From DASVHS01 sp038244815 (GTDB lineage Bacteria > Acidobacteriota > Thermoanaerobaculia > Gp7-AA8): a stretch of DNA of 21,803 bases. Location of the stretch: contig JBBRTB010000044.1 of the NCBI GenBank assembly GCA_038244815.1, positions 1-21,803 on the forward strand. The letters are read 5' to 3'. The position numbers and the translations under genes were made by a program. Position 1 is the first letter of the stretch. The number at the start of each line of letters is the position of its first letter. Shown in pieces: positions 1 through 7,746 of this stretch. The notes beneath the pieces were generated by a model, which saw nothing but the letters and a program-made list of their open reading frames with translations, was not told the DNA's origin and searched no databases.

Positions 1-144
1 AGCAACCCAGCAACCCAGCAACCCAGCAACCCAGCAACCCAGCAACCCAGCAACCCAGCAACCCAGCAACCCAGCAACCCAGCAACCCAGCAACCCAGCA
101 ACCCAGCAACCCAGCAACCCAGCAACCCAGCAACCCGGCAACCC
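1..144. repeat. Octamer tandem array (AGCAACCC), 18 copies
   Basis: An 8-bp unit, AGCAACCC, is repeated head to tail 17 times without error; an 18th copy (137-144) has G for A at its first base. The array runs to the window edge, so its full length is unknown. It ends 3 bp before the ATG at 148. Because 8 is not a multiple of 3, each strand reads as a 24-nt cycle and contains no stop codon in any frame. On the plus strand it would encode repeated SNPATQQP. No Shine-Dalgarno sequence lies between array and start codon. Confidence 0.97.
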
Positions 145-147
145 GTT

Positions 148-2004
148 ATGCAGGACTTCATTCAGGCGATCGCGGACGAACACGTCTACCTCTTCGACGG
201 AGCGATGGGAACCATGCTCTACGCGAAGGGTGTGTTCATCAACAAGTGTTACGACGAGCTGAATCTTCGCAGCCCGGAGATGGTGCTCGAGGTGCACAAG
301 CAGTACGTGCGCGCCGGTGCAGAAGTGCTGGAGACGAACACCTACGGCGCGAATCGCGTGAAGCTGGAGAGCTTCGGCCTGGGCGACGAGCTGCGCGAGA
401 TCAACATGGCCGGGGCCCGGCTGGCGCGCGAGGCGGCCGGAGACTCCGTCTACGTGGCCGGGGCGATCGGACCGCTGGGCATCCGAATCGAGCCGTACGG
501 GCCGACCTCCCTCGAGGAAGCGAGGTCCATTTTTCGCGAGCAGGCGGAGGCGCTTCGCGACGGCGGCGTCGATCTCATCGTGATCGAGACCATTTCGAAC
601 ATCGCCGAGATGGAACAGGCCATCGCCGCGGTCCACGACGTGTGCAACCTGCCGGTCATCGCCCAGATGACCATCGGCACCGACGGCCGCACGGTCTACG
701 GCGACGCGCCGAAGGTCATCGCCGAGCGCCTCGACTCCGCCGGCGCCGACGTCATCGGGCTGAACTGCTCGGTCGGACCCGACGTCATGCTCGACGCCAT
801 CGAGGAGATCAGTTCCGTCACCGCGAAAAAGATCTCCTGCCAGCCGAACGCCGGTCTGCCTCGCGAGATCAGCGGACGGCAGATGTACATGGCCTCGCCC
901 GACTACATGGGCAAGTACGCGAAGCGCCTCATCCATAAAGGCGTCAAGTTCCTCGGTGGCTGCTGCGGAACCACACCGGAGCACGTCAAGGTGATGGCCG
1001 ACGCCGTCCGCCCGCTCTCGCCGCGGCGGACGTTCGTGATCGTCGAGCGCGATGAGGCCGGTGAGCGGCAGGGCGTGCAACCGGTGCCGCTTGGTGACCG
1101 GTCGCGGTGGGGACACAAGATCGCGAACGGCGAGTTCGTCACCACCATCGAGATCACGCCGCCGAAGGGCCCTAACCCGGACGCGATGATCAAGTCGGTG
1201 CACGCGATCAGGGAAGCGGGCGTCGACGCCGTCAATGTTCCCGACGGCCCGCGCGCGCAGAATCGCATGGGTGCAATCGCTGTGGCCGTGCTGCTGCAGC
1301 AGCGCGTCGGCATCGAGACCGTTCTCCACTACTGCTGCCGCGACCGCAATCTCCTGGGCATGCACTCCGATCTCCTCGGATGCGCCGCGCTCGGGCTCAG
1401 GAACCTGCTGCTCATCACCGGCGATCCCCCGAAGATGGGGCCGTATCCGGAGGCCACCGCGGTGTTCGACATCGACTCGATCGGCCTCACGAACATGGTC
1501 AACCTGATGAACCATGGGCTCGATCTCGGCAGCAACCCGTTCGGCGAGCCGACATGCTTCACCATCGGCGTCGGCGTGAATCCCGGTCATCTCGATCTCG
1601 ACTACGAGCTGCGCCGCCTCGACTGGAAAGTGAAGGCGGGCGCGGAGTACGCGATCACCCAGCCGGTCTTCGACGCCGGCCAGATGGAGACGTTCCTGCA
1701 CCGCATCGAGCCGATGAAGCTGCCGGTGGTGGCGGGAATCTGGCCGCTGCTGTCGTATCGGAACGCGCAGTTCATGAACAACGAAGTTCCCGGTGTGTCC
1801 GTGCCGGACGACGTCATGGAGCGAATGCGTGTCGCCAGCGAGAAGGGGAAGGAGTTCGCGCTGGTCGAGGGTGTGACGATCGCGCGGGAGACCCTGGCGC
1901 GCGTGAGGGGCGCCGTGGCCGGTGTTCAGGTCTCGGCACCGCTGGGGCGCGTCGACCTGGCGCTGCAGGTGTTCGACGGGCTGGTCAAGCGAGTGGCAGT
2001 GTAG
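148..2004 (+). CDS. Bifunctional homocysteine S-methyltransferase / methylenetetrahydrofolate reductase
   Basis: A 618-residue fusion of two one-carbon enzymes. Residues about 1-290 are a Pcf/BHMT-type homocysteine methyltransferase barrel: it opens with LFDGAMGTML and carries the zinc cysteines Cys207 (GLNCSVGP) and Cys272-Cys273 (GGCCGTTPEH). Residues about 320-618 are a methylenetetrahydrofolate reductase: TIEITPPKG contains the likely catalytic Glu335, followed by CRDRN and ITGDPP. The family (YitJ-like) joins reduction of methylene-THF, using FAD, to methylation of homocysteine to methionine in the cytosol. Both halves look complete and the length is usual for the family. The ATG at 148 is chosen because the methyltransferase fold begins at once. 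The gene abuts an octamer array and has no visible Shine-Dalgarno sequence. It converges on the phosphatase gene 29 bp downstream. Confidence 0.95.
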   Translation: MQDFIQAIADEHVYLFDGAMGTMLYAKGVFINKCYDELNLRSPEMVLEVHKQYVRAGAEVLETNTYGANRVKLESFGLGDELREINMAGARLAREAAGDSVYVAGAIGPLGIRIEPYGPTSLEEARSIFREQAEALRDGGVDLIVIETISNIAEMEQAIAAVHDVCNLPVIAQMTIGTDGRTVYGDAPKVIAERLDSAGADVIGLNCSVGPDVMLDAIEEISSVTAKKISCQPNAGLPREISGRQMYMASPDYMGKYAKRLIHKGVKFLGGCCGTTPEHVKVMADAVRPLSPRRTFVIVERDEAGERQGVQPVPLGDRSRWGHKIANGEFVTTIEITPPKGPNPDAMIKSVHAIREAGVDAVNVPDGPRAQNRMGAIAVAVLLQQRVGIETVLHYCCRDRNLLGMHSDLLGCAALGLRNLLLITGDPPKMGPYPEATAVFDIDSIGLTNMVNLMNHGLDLGSNPFGEPTCFTIGVGVNPGHLDLDYELRRLDWKVKAGAEYAITQPVFDAGQMETFLHRIEPMKLPVVAGIWPLLSYRNAQFMNNEVPGVSVPDDVMERMRVASEKGKEFALVEGVTIARETLARVRGAVAGVQVSAPLGRVDLALQVFDGLVKRVAV

Positions 2005-2033
2005 CTGCCGGCCTCAGACCGGTGCCCACTCCC

Positions 2034-2906
2034 TCAACGCCGCCGGATCACGGCGATGGACATGTCGTCGTCGATCGGCTGGGCCGTAGTGAATGCCTTC
2101 CACTCGGCGACGAGCTCGTCGACGAGTTCCTGCGCCGTCGCCTCAGGCCGCCAGCTGGCGATGGCGTCGACGTAGTCGTCGCCGAACTCCCGCTCCAGCG
2201 TGTTGCGTGCTTCCGTCAGCCCATCGGAATGGAGCAGCAGCCGCTGGCCCGGCCGGAGCGTTCCCCGGACTTCCTTCCAGTGCAGACCACTCTTTACGCC
2301 CAGCGGATACGCACCGTAGCCGACTCGAGCGATGACTCCGCCGCCGTTGTCGATCTTCAGAATCGGGGGATGGCCGGCCAGCGTAGCCACGAACTCCCCG
2401 TTCGGTGAGAGAAGGACGTAGCAGCACGAGAAGAACGATCGTGATCCGCCCGTGCGGCAGAGGATGCGGTTGAGGCTTCCCGTGATTGCCGGGGGCGAAG
2501 CGTCGACGTCGAGCTGCGTGCGAAATGCGGCATGAGCCACGGCCATGACCAGACCCGCGGCCATCCCGTGTCCCGAAGCGTCGCCGAAGAGGATGGCCAT
2601 GCGCCCGTCCGGCAGCTCGACGAAGTCATAGATGTCGCCGCCGACCGCATTCGCGGTCTGGTTGAACGCGGCGATTTCCCAATGCGGCGTCCGCGGGGGC
2701 TCCTTCGGAATCAGGCTGGACTGCAACTCGCGCGCGAGCGCCAGCTCGTCGCGCATGCGGATCTTGTCGATGAGCTCCATCGCCAGAAGCGCGGTCATCA
2801 CGGCGAACGTGGCGGCGATCTCGATGAACAGACGGGACGGGCACCGATTCCATCCGGAGGGCCAGTCCGGTGAGACTGATGACGAAAAAGATCTGGGCGA
2901 GAACAA
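2034..2906 (-). CDS. SpoIIE/RsbU-type PP2C serine phosphatase, catalytic part of a frameshifted gene
   Basis: The protein carries a PP2C-like SpoIIE domain. Metal-binding residues are visible in VGGDIYDF (Asp91, Asp94) and FGDASGHGMAAG (Asp109). A membrane helix (about 26-46) and a linker (MRDELALARELQSSLIPKEP, a typical pre-SpoIIE coiled linker) come first. Such enzymes dephosphorylate anti-sigma-factor antagonists in partner-switching pathways. Residues 1-25 of this reading frame (encoded above about 2832) do not look like protein. The natural N-terminus is read in another frame at 2833-3141, so the gene appears broken by a one-base shift near 2831-2842. A corrected protein would have about 368 residues and two membrane helices. 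It converges on the methionine-synthesis gene. Confidence 0.85.
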   Translation of the reverse strand: MFSPRSFSSSVSPDWPSGWNRCPSRLFIEIAATFAVMTALLAMELIDKIRMRDELALARELQSSLIPKEPPRTPHWEIAAFNQTANAVGGDIYDFVELPDGRMAILFGDASGHGMAAGLVMAVAHAAFRTQLDVDASPPAITGSLNRILCRTGGSRSFFSCCYVLLSPNGEFVATLAGHPPILKIDNGGGVIARVGYGAYPLGVKSGLHWKEVRGTLRPGQRLLLHSDGLTEARNTLEREFGDDYVDAIASWRPEATAQELVDELVAEWKAFTTAQPIDDDMSIAVIRRR

Positions 2907-3141
2907 ACAGCAGGCGCCGCAGTGGCGAGAGCCGCTTGGCCAGACCGAAGAGGATGGCGCTGGCGGTCCGCAGCCATCGTCGGAAGCTGCGCCGGTCTTG
3001 CCGGATCGCCGCGTGTTCGTCGGCGATCAGCTCATCCCGGGTCTGGGGCCACTCGAGCGCGTAGAGACTCGTGACGTCATCGGCCGTCAGGGATCGGATC
3101 GTGCTCCGGCCGAGGTCGAGCCAGTCGCGGAGTCGTGCCAC
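2626..3141 (-). pseudogene. N-terminal part of the same SpoIIE-type phosphatase, out of frame after about 2832
   Basis: From the ATG at 3141 this frame gives about 103 believable residues: a charged cytosolic stretch, then a hydrophobic helix (LLFVLAQIFFVISLTGLAL, about residues 78-96). After residue 104 (about 2832) it changes to arginine-rich nonsense and runs to 2626 as a shadow of the catalytic part. The neighbouring frame continues smoothly with LFIEIAATFAVMTALLAMEL. The shift falls in a G-rich stretch, gacgggacgggc (2831-2842), where a base may have been gained or lost. I read this as the 5' part of one gene with 2034-2906. A sequencing or assembly error is as likely as a true mutation. 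No RNA structure suggesting programmed frameshifting was noticed. Confidence 0.75.
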
Positions 3142-3177
3142 GACCGGATTCTACGTCCCGCGGCGGCAGGAGTTTCG

Positions 3178-4071
3178 TTACGCCGTCTTCTTCGGTTTCT
3201 CGTCGACCTGGATCATGTGCCGCGGCTCGAGCGGATGTGACCGCTCGTCTGATTCCACGGCCGGCTCTTCGCTGGGAGCGTGAAGCATCACCGACAGCAT
3301 TCCCAGGCCGATGAGGCCGGCAATGATGAGCAGCAGGCCACGACCGAGACGTGCGTCTGAGGGTCGCGCAACGACTCGCGGAGTGATGGGCGCCGGCCGG
3401 GGTTGTCCCTGCACGATCGGCGCGATGACGACCGGGGGCGCGGCCACGACCGGGAGAGGCGCCGCTGTGATTCCGAGCGAAGACGTTGAGGAATCCGGGC
3501 GGGGGACGAGCGCGGGCCGCTTCGTGGGGGTTGCTGATGATGTCTTAACTGGCGGCGGGACACTCCCTACTCTCTCGACCCGCGGCTTCGGCCTGGCCAT
3601 TTCAGCCAGGCGAGGCACCTGACCCTCTCCGAGTGCCGCCTGCCTGAGCAGGAACGTCCGCGTTTCTGCGGAGGGATAGAAGGCGCGTCCGTGCGAGTCG
3701 ATGATGCCGAAGTCGGCGATGTAGCCGGCGTAGCCGGGATACTCGGTGGCGAACTTTGCATGCATCTCATCGCCGTAGAACGCGCCGACCGGATCGGTCA
3801 GCGACCACTTCCAGAACGAATGGAGCTCGGCGTACGGGGCGGCCTCGGTCCTGGAGGCCTCGTTGAACATCGCGTCGAACATCGGGAAGTCGTTGTGCTT
3901 TGCCGCGTCGGCCAGTGTCATCGGCGTGGCCATCCGCGCCGGCTCGACCGGCAGGTCGATCGATGTTGCCGGATAGAGGAGAACGGCTGGCGAGGATTGC
4001 TGCCCGATTGCCGAGACGCTGCAAACAGCGACGACGAGGATGACGCGAGCCGCGAGGCTGACTTTGCGCAT
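3178..4071 (-). CDS. Exported, membrane-anchored protein of unknown function
   Basis: A 297-residue protein with a signal peptide (first about 24 residues, ending near AIGQQ), a compact domain (about 28-155), a proline-rich linker (about 160-238) and one membrane helix (about 243-264, GRGLLLIIAGLIGLGMLSVM) followed by a charged tail. The segment TLADAAKHNDFPMFDAMF resembles the start of an ankyrin-type repeat, but only one such unit is seen. The start is well supported: GGAGG lies 5 bases before the ATG. I do not recognise the family. Topology suggests a periplasmic domain held by a C-terminal helix. The next gene upstream on the same strand, at 4126-4587, also encodes an exported protein and may share its transcript. 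Confidence 0.75.
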   Translation of the reverse strand: MRKVSLAARVILVVAVCSVSAIGQQSSPAVLLYPATSIDLPVEPARMATPMTLADAAKHNDFPMFDAMFNEASRTEAAPYAELHSFWKWSLTDPVGAFYGDEMHAKFATEYPGYAGYIADFGIIDSHGRAFYPSAETRTFLLRQAALGEGQVPRLAEMARPKPRVERVGSVPPPVKTSSATPTKRPALVPRPDSSTSSLGITAAPLPVVAAPPVVIAPIVQGQPRPAPITPRVVARPSDARLGRGLLLIIAGLIGLGMLSVMLHAPSEEPAVESDERSHPLEPRHMIQVDEKPKKTA

Positions 4072-4125
4072 ATGGACCTCCGGGATGCGCCCAGTTTACC
4101 GCGTTTCGACGACGGGAGAGTGCCC

Positions 4126-4587
4126 CTATCTCTGTGCAGTGGCCCGGCGGCTCTGTGCGCCGAGGAGCCTGGCGGTGTCGATCAGTTCCTGGATGGTGGT
4201 CTGATCTTTCCCGCTTGCCTGCAACAGATAGATGCGGATCGCGCTACCGACGGGGATCGCCGTATTGGCTGGATCCGAGTAGAAGCGCTCCAGGCCGCTG
4301 ACCAGCTCGAAGCCGCTGACCTTGCCCGCCGTCGAGCTCTGGCGCTCGGTTTTCGCGGCCAGACTCGCGCAGGGCGTTCCCGGTCCGGAGGTGACGTCGA
4401 TTTTGCCGAGGGCATCCTGATAGCCCTGCGCGTAACCGATCGACCAGAAGAGTTTCTCGCTGCTGCTCAGCTTGAGCCAGTCGTCGCCATTGACCGGAGC
4501 GGTGATCTCGGGGGTAGCGGGACGATCAGCCGCGAATCCGACCGTTGCACACAACAGGAGAAGCACACCCAGGACGGTTTTTTTCAT
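4126..4587 (-). CDS. Small exported protein of unknown function
   Basis: A 153-residue secreted or periplasmic protein. The signal peptide is MKKTVLGVLLLLCATVGFA. The ATG at 4587 is preferred to a TTG at 4605 because AAGGTG stands 5 bases before it and the signal peptide then has a normal shape. The mature part contains a helix with FWSIGYAQGYQDAL (small-residue and aromatic pattern), one cysteine in GTPCASL, and a C-terminal helical stretch ending in a basic tail. I cannot place it in a family with confidence. A promoter is visible upstream (4643-4670). It lies 54 bp upstream of the other exported protein on the same strand, so the two may be co-transcribed. Confidence 0.75.
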   Translation of the reverse strand: MKKTVLGVLLLLCATVGFAADRPATPEITAPVNGDDWLKLSSSEKLFWSIGYAQGYQDALGKIDVTSGPGTPCASLAAKTERQSSTAGKVSGFELVSGLERFYSDPANTAIPVGSAIRIYLLQASGKDQTTIQELIDTARLLGAQSRRATAQR

Positions 4588-4642
4588 GACACACCTTTTC
4601 GGCAAAATTGGAGCGACGAGTGAGCGACGGCAGTTCCGTTGG

Positions 4643-4670
4643 ATTCTAGCGAAAAGAGAGTCATTTGCAA
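4643..4670 (-). promoter_or_regulatory. Sigma-70-like promoter for the exported protein genes
   Basis: On the minus strand TTGCAA (4670-4665) and TAGAAT (4648-4643, 5 of 6 matches to the -10 consensus) are 16 bp apart. Transcription would begin near 4636, giving a leader of about 49 nt before the ATG at 4587. The -35 is only a fair match. Confidence 0.5.
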
Positions 4671-4672
4671 AC

Positions 4673-4700
4673 GTTACACGTCCGCCGAGTCTCGTATACT
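4673..4700 (+). promoter_or_regulatory. Promoter for the flavin reductase gene, probably giving a nearly leaderless mRNA
   Basis: TATACT (4695-4700, 5 of 6 matches to -10) has a fair -35, GTTACA (4673-4678), 16 bp upstream. Transcription would start near 4707 and the likely start codon is the ATG at 4710. There is no Shine-Dalgarno sequence in the intervening ccgcgcggc. This promoter is back to back with the minus-strand promoter at 4643-4670. Confidence 0.45.
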
Positions 4701-4709
4701 CCGCGCGGC

Positions 4710-5183
4710 ATGCCCGTCGACGATGCAGAATTCAAATGGGCGCTGTCGCACTTCGCCAGCGGCGTGACCGTCGTAACCACCGAGCACGAAGGCAGATCGT
4801 ACGGATTGACCGTGGCCTCATTCGCCTCGCTTTCTCTCCATCCGCCGCTGGTGATCGTCTGCATCGAAAAGGGCGTCAAGTCCCACGACGCCATCGCCGC
4901 AGCGGCGAAATTCGGCGTGAATATCCTCGGTGCCGGCCAGTCCGACCTGTCGAATCGCTTCGCCGCGAAGCTCGACGATAAGTTCGAAGGCATGCCCACG
5001 AACCGGGGGGAGTTGGGCATCCCGCTGATCGACGGGGCGCTCTGCACGATCGAGTGCCGGCTGCGCGATCAATTGCCCGGGGGCGACCACACCATCTTCG
5101 TCGGCGAAGTCGTCGCCATCCACGCCCGGGAGGGCCACCCGCTCATCTATTTCCGCAGCGCCTATCACCAGCTCGACGCTTGA
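4710..5183 (+). CDS. Flavin reductase-like FMN-binding protein
   Basis: A 157-residue split-barrel flavoprotein of the NtaF/HpaC flavin reductase family. Typical features are the N-terminal FKWALSHFASGVTVVTT, the flavin-contact region YGLTVASFASLSLHPPL, and VGEVVAIHAREGHPLIYF near the C-terminus. These enzymes reduce FMN or FAD with NAD(P)H, often for a partner monooxygenase; none is encoded nearby, so the partner is unknown. The ATG at 4710 is preferred to an upstream TTG (4665) because family homology begins there and a -10 element (4695-4700) would otherwise lie inside the gene. The esterase gene follows after 23 bp, so the two are probably co-transcribed. Confidence 0.88.
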   Translation: MPVDDAEFKWALSHFASGVTVVTTEHEGRSYGLTVASFASLSLHPPLVIVCIEKGVKSHDAIAAAAKFGVNILGAGQSDLSNRFAAKLDDKFEGMPTNRGELGIPLIDGALCTIECRLRDQLPGGDHTIFVGEVVAIHAREGHPLIYFRSAYHQLDA

Positions 5184-5206
5184 CCATTCCCGATCCCGAG
5201 GTTCCG

Positions 5207-6052
5207 ATGCGTGACATGCGTGAGACGCTTCGCTCCACGTTCCGCCGTGCGTTGGGGCTGGAGAATCGCCGCGCCGACGTGCGCCGCGGGCGTCTCGAGG
5301 TCATCCCGCGGTTCGAATCGAAGATCCTCGGCAACGAGCGTGACGTCACGATGTACCTGCCCGCCGGTTATGACGACGGCGACGATCGCCGTTATCCCGC
5401 CCTGTACATGCAGGACGGACAGAATCTGTTCGATCCGCAACGCTCCTTCATTCCCGGCCAGCACTGGCGCCTGCACGAGGCGGCGGACGACGCCATCGGC
5501 GAGCGCTCCGCCTCACCGATGATCATCGTGGGCATCGACAACGCCGGCCCGTCACGCATCGACGAGTACGCGCCCACTCATGATCCGGAGAGGAACGGCG
5601 GCGGACGCGCCGACGACTACGCGCGCTTCATCTTGGAAGAGTTGAAACCGCGCATCGACGCGCAGTACCGGACGCTCCCCGACGCGGCCAACACCGCCAT
5701 CGGAGGCTCGTCCCTCGGCGGTCTCCTGGCCATGCACCTCGCCGCGAAGTATCCGCATTCATTCACGCGTGCCGCCGTCATCTCGCCGTCGGTGTGGTGG
5801 CACGACCGTCAGATCCTGCGCGAAGTGGACGAGTTCTTCGGCCCCTCCCGACCGCGGATCTGGCTCGACATCGGCGGCCGCGAGGGCGCCGATGCGCTGG
5901 CCGGTGCGCGGGCCTTGCACGATCGTCTTCGGGCGCAGGGCTGGAGCGACGAGAATCTCGCCTACACCGAGGACCGGCGCGGCGATCACAGCGAGCGGGC
6001 CTGGGCGGCCCGCGCCCGCAAGGTGCTGGAGTTTTTGTTTCCTCCGGCGTAG
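5207..6052 (+). CDS. Esterase of the putative esterase D (alpha/beta hydrolase) family
   Basis: A 281-residue alpha/beta hydrolase. The nucleophile is Ser169 in AIGGSSLGG; the likely acid and base are Asp221 (WLDIGGREG) and His261 (GDHSERAW). YPALYMQDGQNLFDP and MIIVGIDNAG are typical of the PF00756 esterase group, which includes enterochelin-esterase-like and feruloyl-esterase-like enzymes. The substrate cannot be told from sequence. No signal peptide is evident, so it is probably cytosolic. The start at 5207 has GAGG a few bases upstream; an open frame extends further 5' but overlaps the flavin reductase gene and is not protein-like. moaA begins 13 bp downstream, suggesting one transcript. 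Confidence 0.88.
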   Translation: MRDMRETLRSTFRRALGLENRRADVRRGRLEVIPRFESKILGNERDVTMYLPAGYDDGDDRRYPALYMQDGQNLFDPQRSFIPGQHWRLHEAADDAIGERSASPMIIVGIDNAGPSRIDEYAPTHDPERNGGGRADDYARFILEELKPRIDAQYRTLPDAANTAIGGSSLGGLLAMHLAAKYPHSFTRAAVISPSVWWHDRQILREVDEFFGPSRPRIWLDIGGREGADALAGARALHDRLRAQGWSDENLAYTEDRRGDHSERAWAARARKVLEFLFPPA

Positions 6053-6065
6053 TTTCATCGGCTGA

Positions 6066-7076
6066 ATGTCCTCGGTCGACGTGCTCGGGCGCCCTCTTCG
6101 CGATCTGCGGATCTCCGTTACGGATCGCTGCAACTTTCGCTGCGTCTACTGCATGCCGCGCGAAGTGTTCGGGCGCGATTTCGTTTTCGCCGAGCGCGAT
6201 CAGCTCCTGACGTTCGAGGAGATGGCCCGGCTGGTGAAATCGTTTGCCCTCCTCGGCGTCGAAAAGATCCGGCTCACCGGCGGCGAGCCGCTCATCCGCC
6301 GCAACCTCGAGCACCTGATTGAACTGCTGGCGGGAATCGATGGGATCCGCGACCTGACGTTGACCACGAATGGTTCACTGCTGACGCGCGCCAGGGCGCT
6401 GGCGCTCAAGCGCGCCGGTCTCAACCGCATCAGCATCAGTCTCGACTCGCTGAACGACCAGGAGTTCCGCCGGATCAACGACGCCGACGTGCCGGTGGCG
6501 CGCGTGCTCGAAGCGATCGACGCCGCCGGCGAGGCCGGACTCGATCCCGTCAAGATCGATGTGGTCGTGATCCGCGGCCGCAACGACGAGACGTTCGTCG
6601 ACATCGCGCGCCGCTTCCGCGGGACCAGCAGGATCGTCCGCTTCATCGAATACATGGATGTCGGCAACACCAACGGCTGGCGCGTCGACGAAGTCGTCAC
6701 CGGCGTGGAGATGCGCGAGCGCATCGGTCGCGAGTGGCCGCTCGTTCCCGCCGATCCGAACTATTTTGGCGAAGTGGCCCAACGCTGGCGTTACGCCGAT
6801 GGGGCGGGGGAGATCGGCATCATCACTTCCGTCAGCCAGCCGTTCTGCGGCAGTTGCACGCGCGCGCGGCTGTCGGCGGAGGGCGAGCTTTACACCTGTC
6901 TCTTCGCCGGGAAAGGGCACGATCTTCGCGCGCTGCTGCGCGGCGGCGCCTCCGACGACGAGATCAGGGAAGCCATCTCCTCGACCTGGCAGACACGCGA
7001 GGATCGCTACTCGGAAGTGCGCTCCGCGGCCACCTCCGGCCTCAAGAGAGTGGAGATGTCGCACATCGGCGGATGA
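6066..7076 (+). CDS. moaA: GTP 3',8-cyclase MoaA (molybdenum cofactor biosynthesis)
   Basis: A 336-residue radical SAM enzyme that starts molybdopterin synthesis by converting GTP to 3',8-cyclo-7,8-dihydro-GTP. The N-terminal cluster cysteines are Cys22, Cys26 and Cys29 (CNFRCVYC). The C-terminal cluster uses Cys261, Cys264 and Cys278 (FCGSCTRARL, then YTC). LTGGEPLIRRNL is the SAM-binding GGEP motif. The protein ends in the Gly-Gly tail (SHIGG) required in this family. Length is normal. No other moa gene is in the window, so it is separated from its pathway partners. It lies 13 bp after the esterase gene, with no clear Shine-Dalgarno sequence. Confidence 0.96.
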   Translation: MSSVDVLGRPLRDLRISVTDRCNFRCVYCMPREVFGRDFVFAERDQLLTFEEMARLVKSFALLGVEKIRLTGGEPLIRRNLEHLIELLAGIDGIRDLTLTTNGSLLTRARALALKRAGLNRISISLDSLNDQEFRRINDADVPVARVLEAIDAAGEAGLDPVKIDVVVIRGRNDETFVDIARRFRGTSRIVRFIEYMDVGNTNGWRVDEVVTGVEMRERIGREWPLVPADPNYFGEVAQRWRYADGAGEIGIITSVSQPFCGSCTRARLSAEGELYTCLFAGKGHDLRALLRGGASDDEIREAISSTWQTREDRYSEVRSAATSGLKRVEMSHIGG

Positions 7077-7085
7077 CCTGAACTG

Positions 7086-7108
7086 AGGCCTCGGGCCTCG
7101 GGCCTAGG
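7086..7108. repeat. Short heptamer repeat between convergent genes
   Basis: GCCTCGG occurs twice and GCCTAGG once, head to tail (7088-7108), in the 55-bp gap between the convergent moaA and uracil-DNA glycosylase genes. The first part can fold as AGGCC-tcg-GGCCT (7086-7098). There is no T-run, so I do not call it an intrinsic terminator. Confidence 0.6.
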
Positions 7109-7131
7109 GAACGTGCAGCTGCGTTCGAGGT

Positions 7132-7746
7132 TCATCTCAGACGTCGCATCCCCTGCACGAATTTCTGCTTACCTCCCTGCGATGGATGGCGCACTTTCTC
7201 GTGCGGGATTCCCATGCGCGTGAGCGACAGCGCGGCCTGGTTGCCGATGGCCACCACGGTTCGGAAATCGAAGAGACCGAGAAGCGCGTGCAGAAAAGTC
7301 TGGCCGGTCAGCAGCTCCGCGGCGTCGGGCACACGGTTCGAGCGCGGATTTCCGCGATGGAACGGATGAAACGGAAAGGCGTTCCAGAGCAGCGGGCGCG
7401 GATCCATCTCCCCGATCACCGACCACACCATCGTCGCACTGGCCTCGGTCGACACCTCATCGCCGGCCGTCGCTTTTCGATAGCCGGCGCCGAGACGATC
7501 CACGAGGACCCGCTCGCTGACGAAGGCGATGCCGGTGAGCCGGCCTCCGCGATGACTGGGCGCCTCGCCGACGAGCAGCATGTCCGGGCCGATCGCATCC
7601 ATCTCCTGGAGATAGCGCTCCAGATTGCGCCGGCGAATGCCGTTGCCAGGCCTGTCTCCTTCCAGTCGCGCGTATTGATTGCAGGCGCGGTCGGAGAGGC
7701 GCTGCCGCGCCAGCGAGGCGATGAATCGATCGAAGCGGGACGTCAA
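7132..7746 (-). CDS. Uracil-DNA glycosylase family protein
   Basis: A 204-residue protein of the uracil-DNA glycosylase superfamily. MLLVGEAPSHRGGRLTGIAF (from about residue 56) is the motif-1 loop with GEAP at 60-63, as in family 4/5-like enzymes. NAFPFHPFHRGNPRSNR is the middle region, and RHPSQGG (His187) is the motif-2 loop that enters the DNA minor groove. Such enzymes remove uracil from DNA in base excision repair. The family 4 iron-sulfur cysteines are not seen, so this is a cluster-free branch. The likely start is TTG at 7746, which overlaps the TGA of the upstream dehydrogenase gene (CATTGAC), implying translational coupling. The open frame continues upstream but there it is only a shadow. 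Confidence 0.82.
   Translation of the reverse strand: MTSRFDRFIASLARQRLSDRACNQYARLEGDRPGNGIRRRNLERYLQEMDAIGPDMLLVGEAPSHRGGRLTGIAFVSERVLVDRLGAGYRKATAGDEVSTEASATMVWSVIGEMDPRPLLWNAFPFHPFHRGNPRSNRVPDAAELLTGQTFLHALLGLFDFRTVVAIGNQAALSLTRMGIPHEKVRHPSQGGKQKFVQGMRRLR

Noticed and set aside
1..144. CRISPR array
   Set aside because: The units are 8 bp with no spacers.
4665..4700. TTGCAA as the -35 of the flavin reductase promoter
   Set aside because: The spacing to TATACT is 24 bp, too long; GTTACA at 16 bp is a better candidate.
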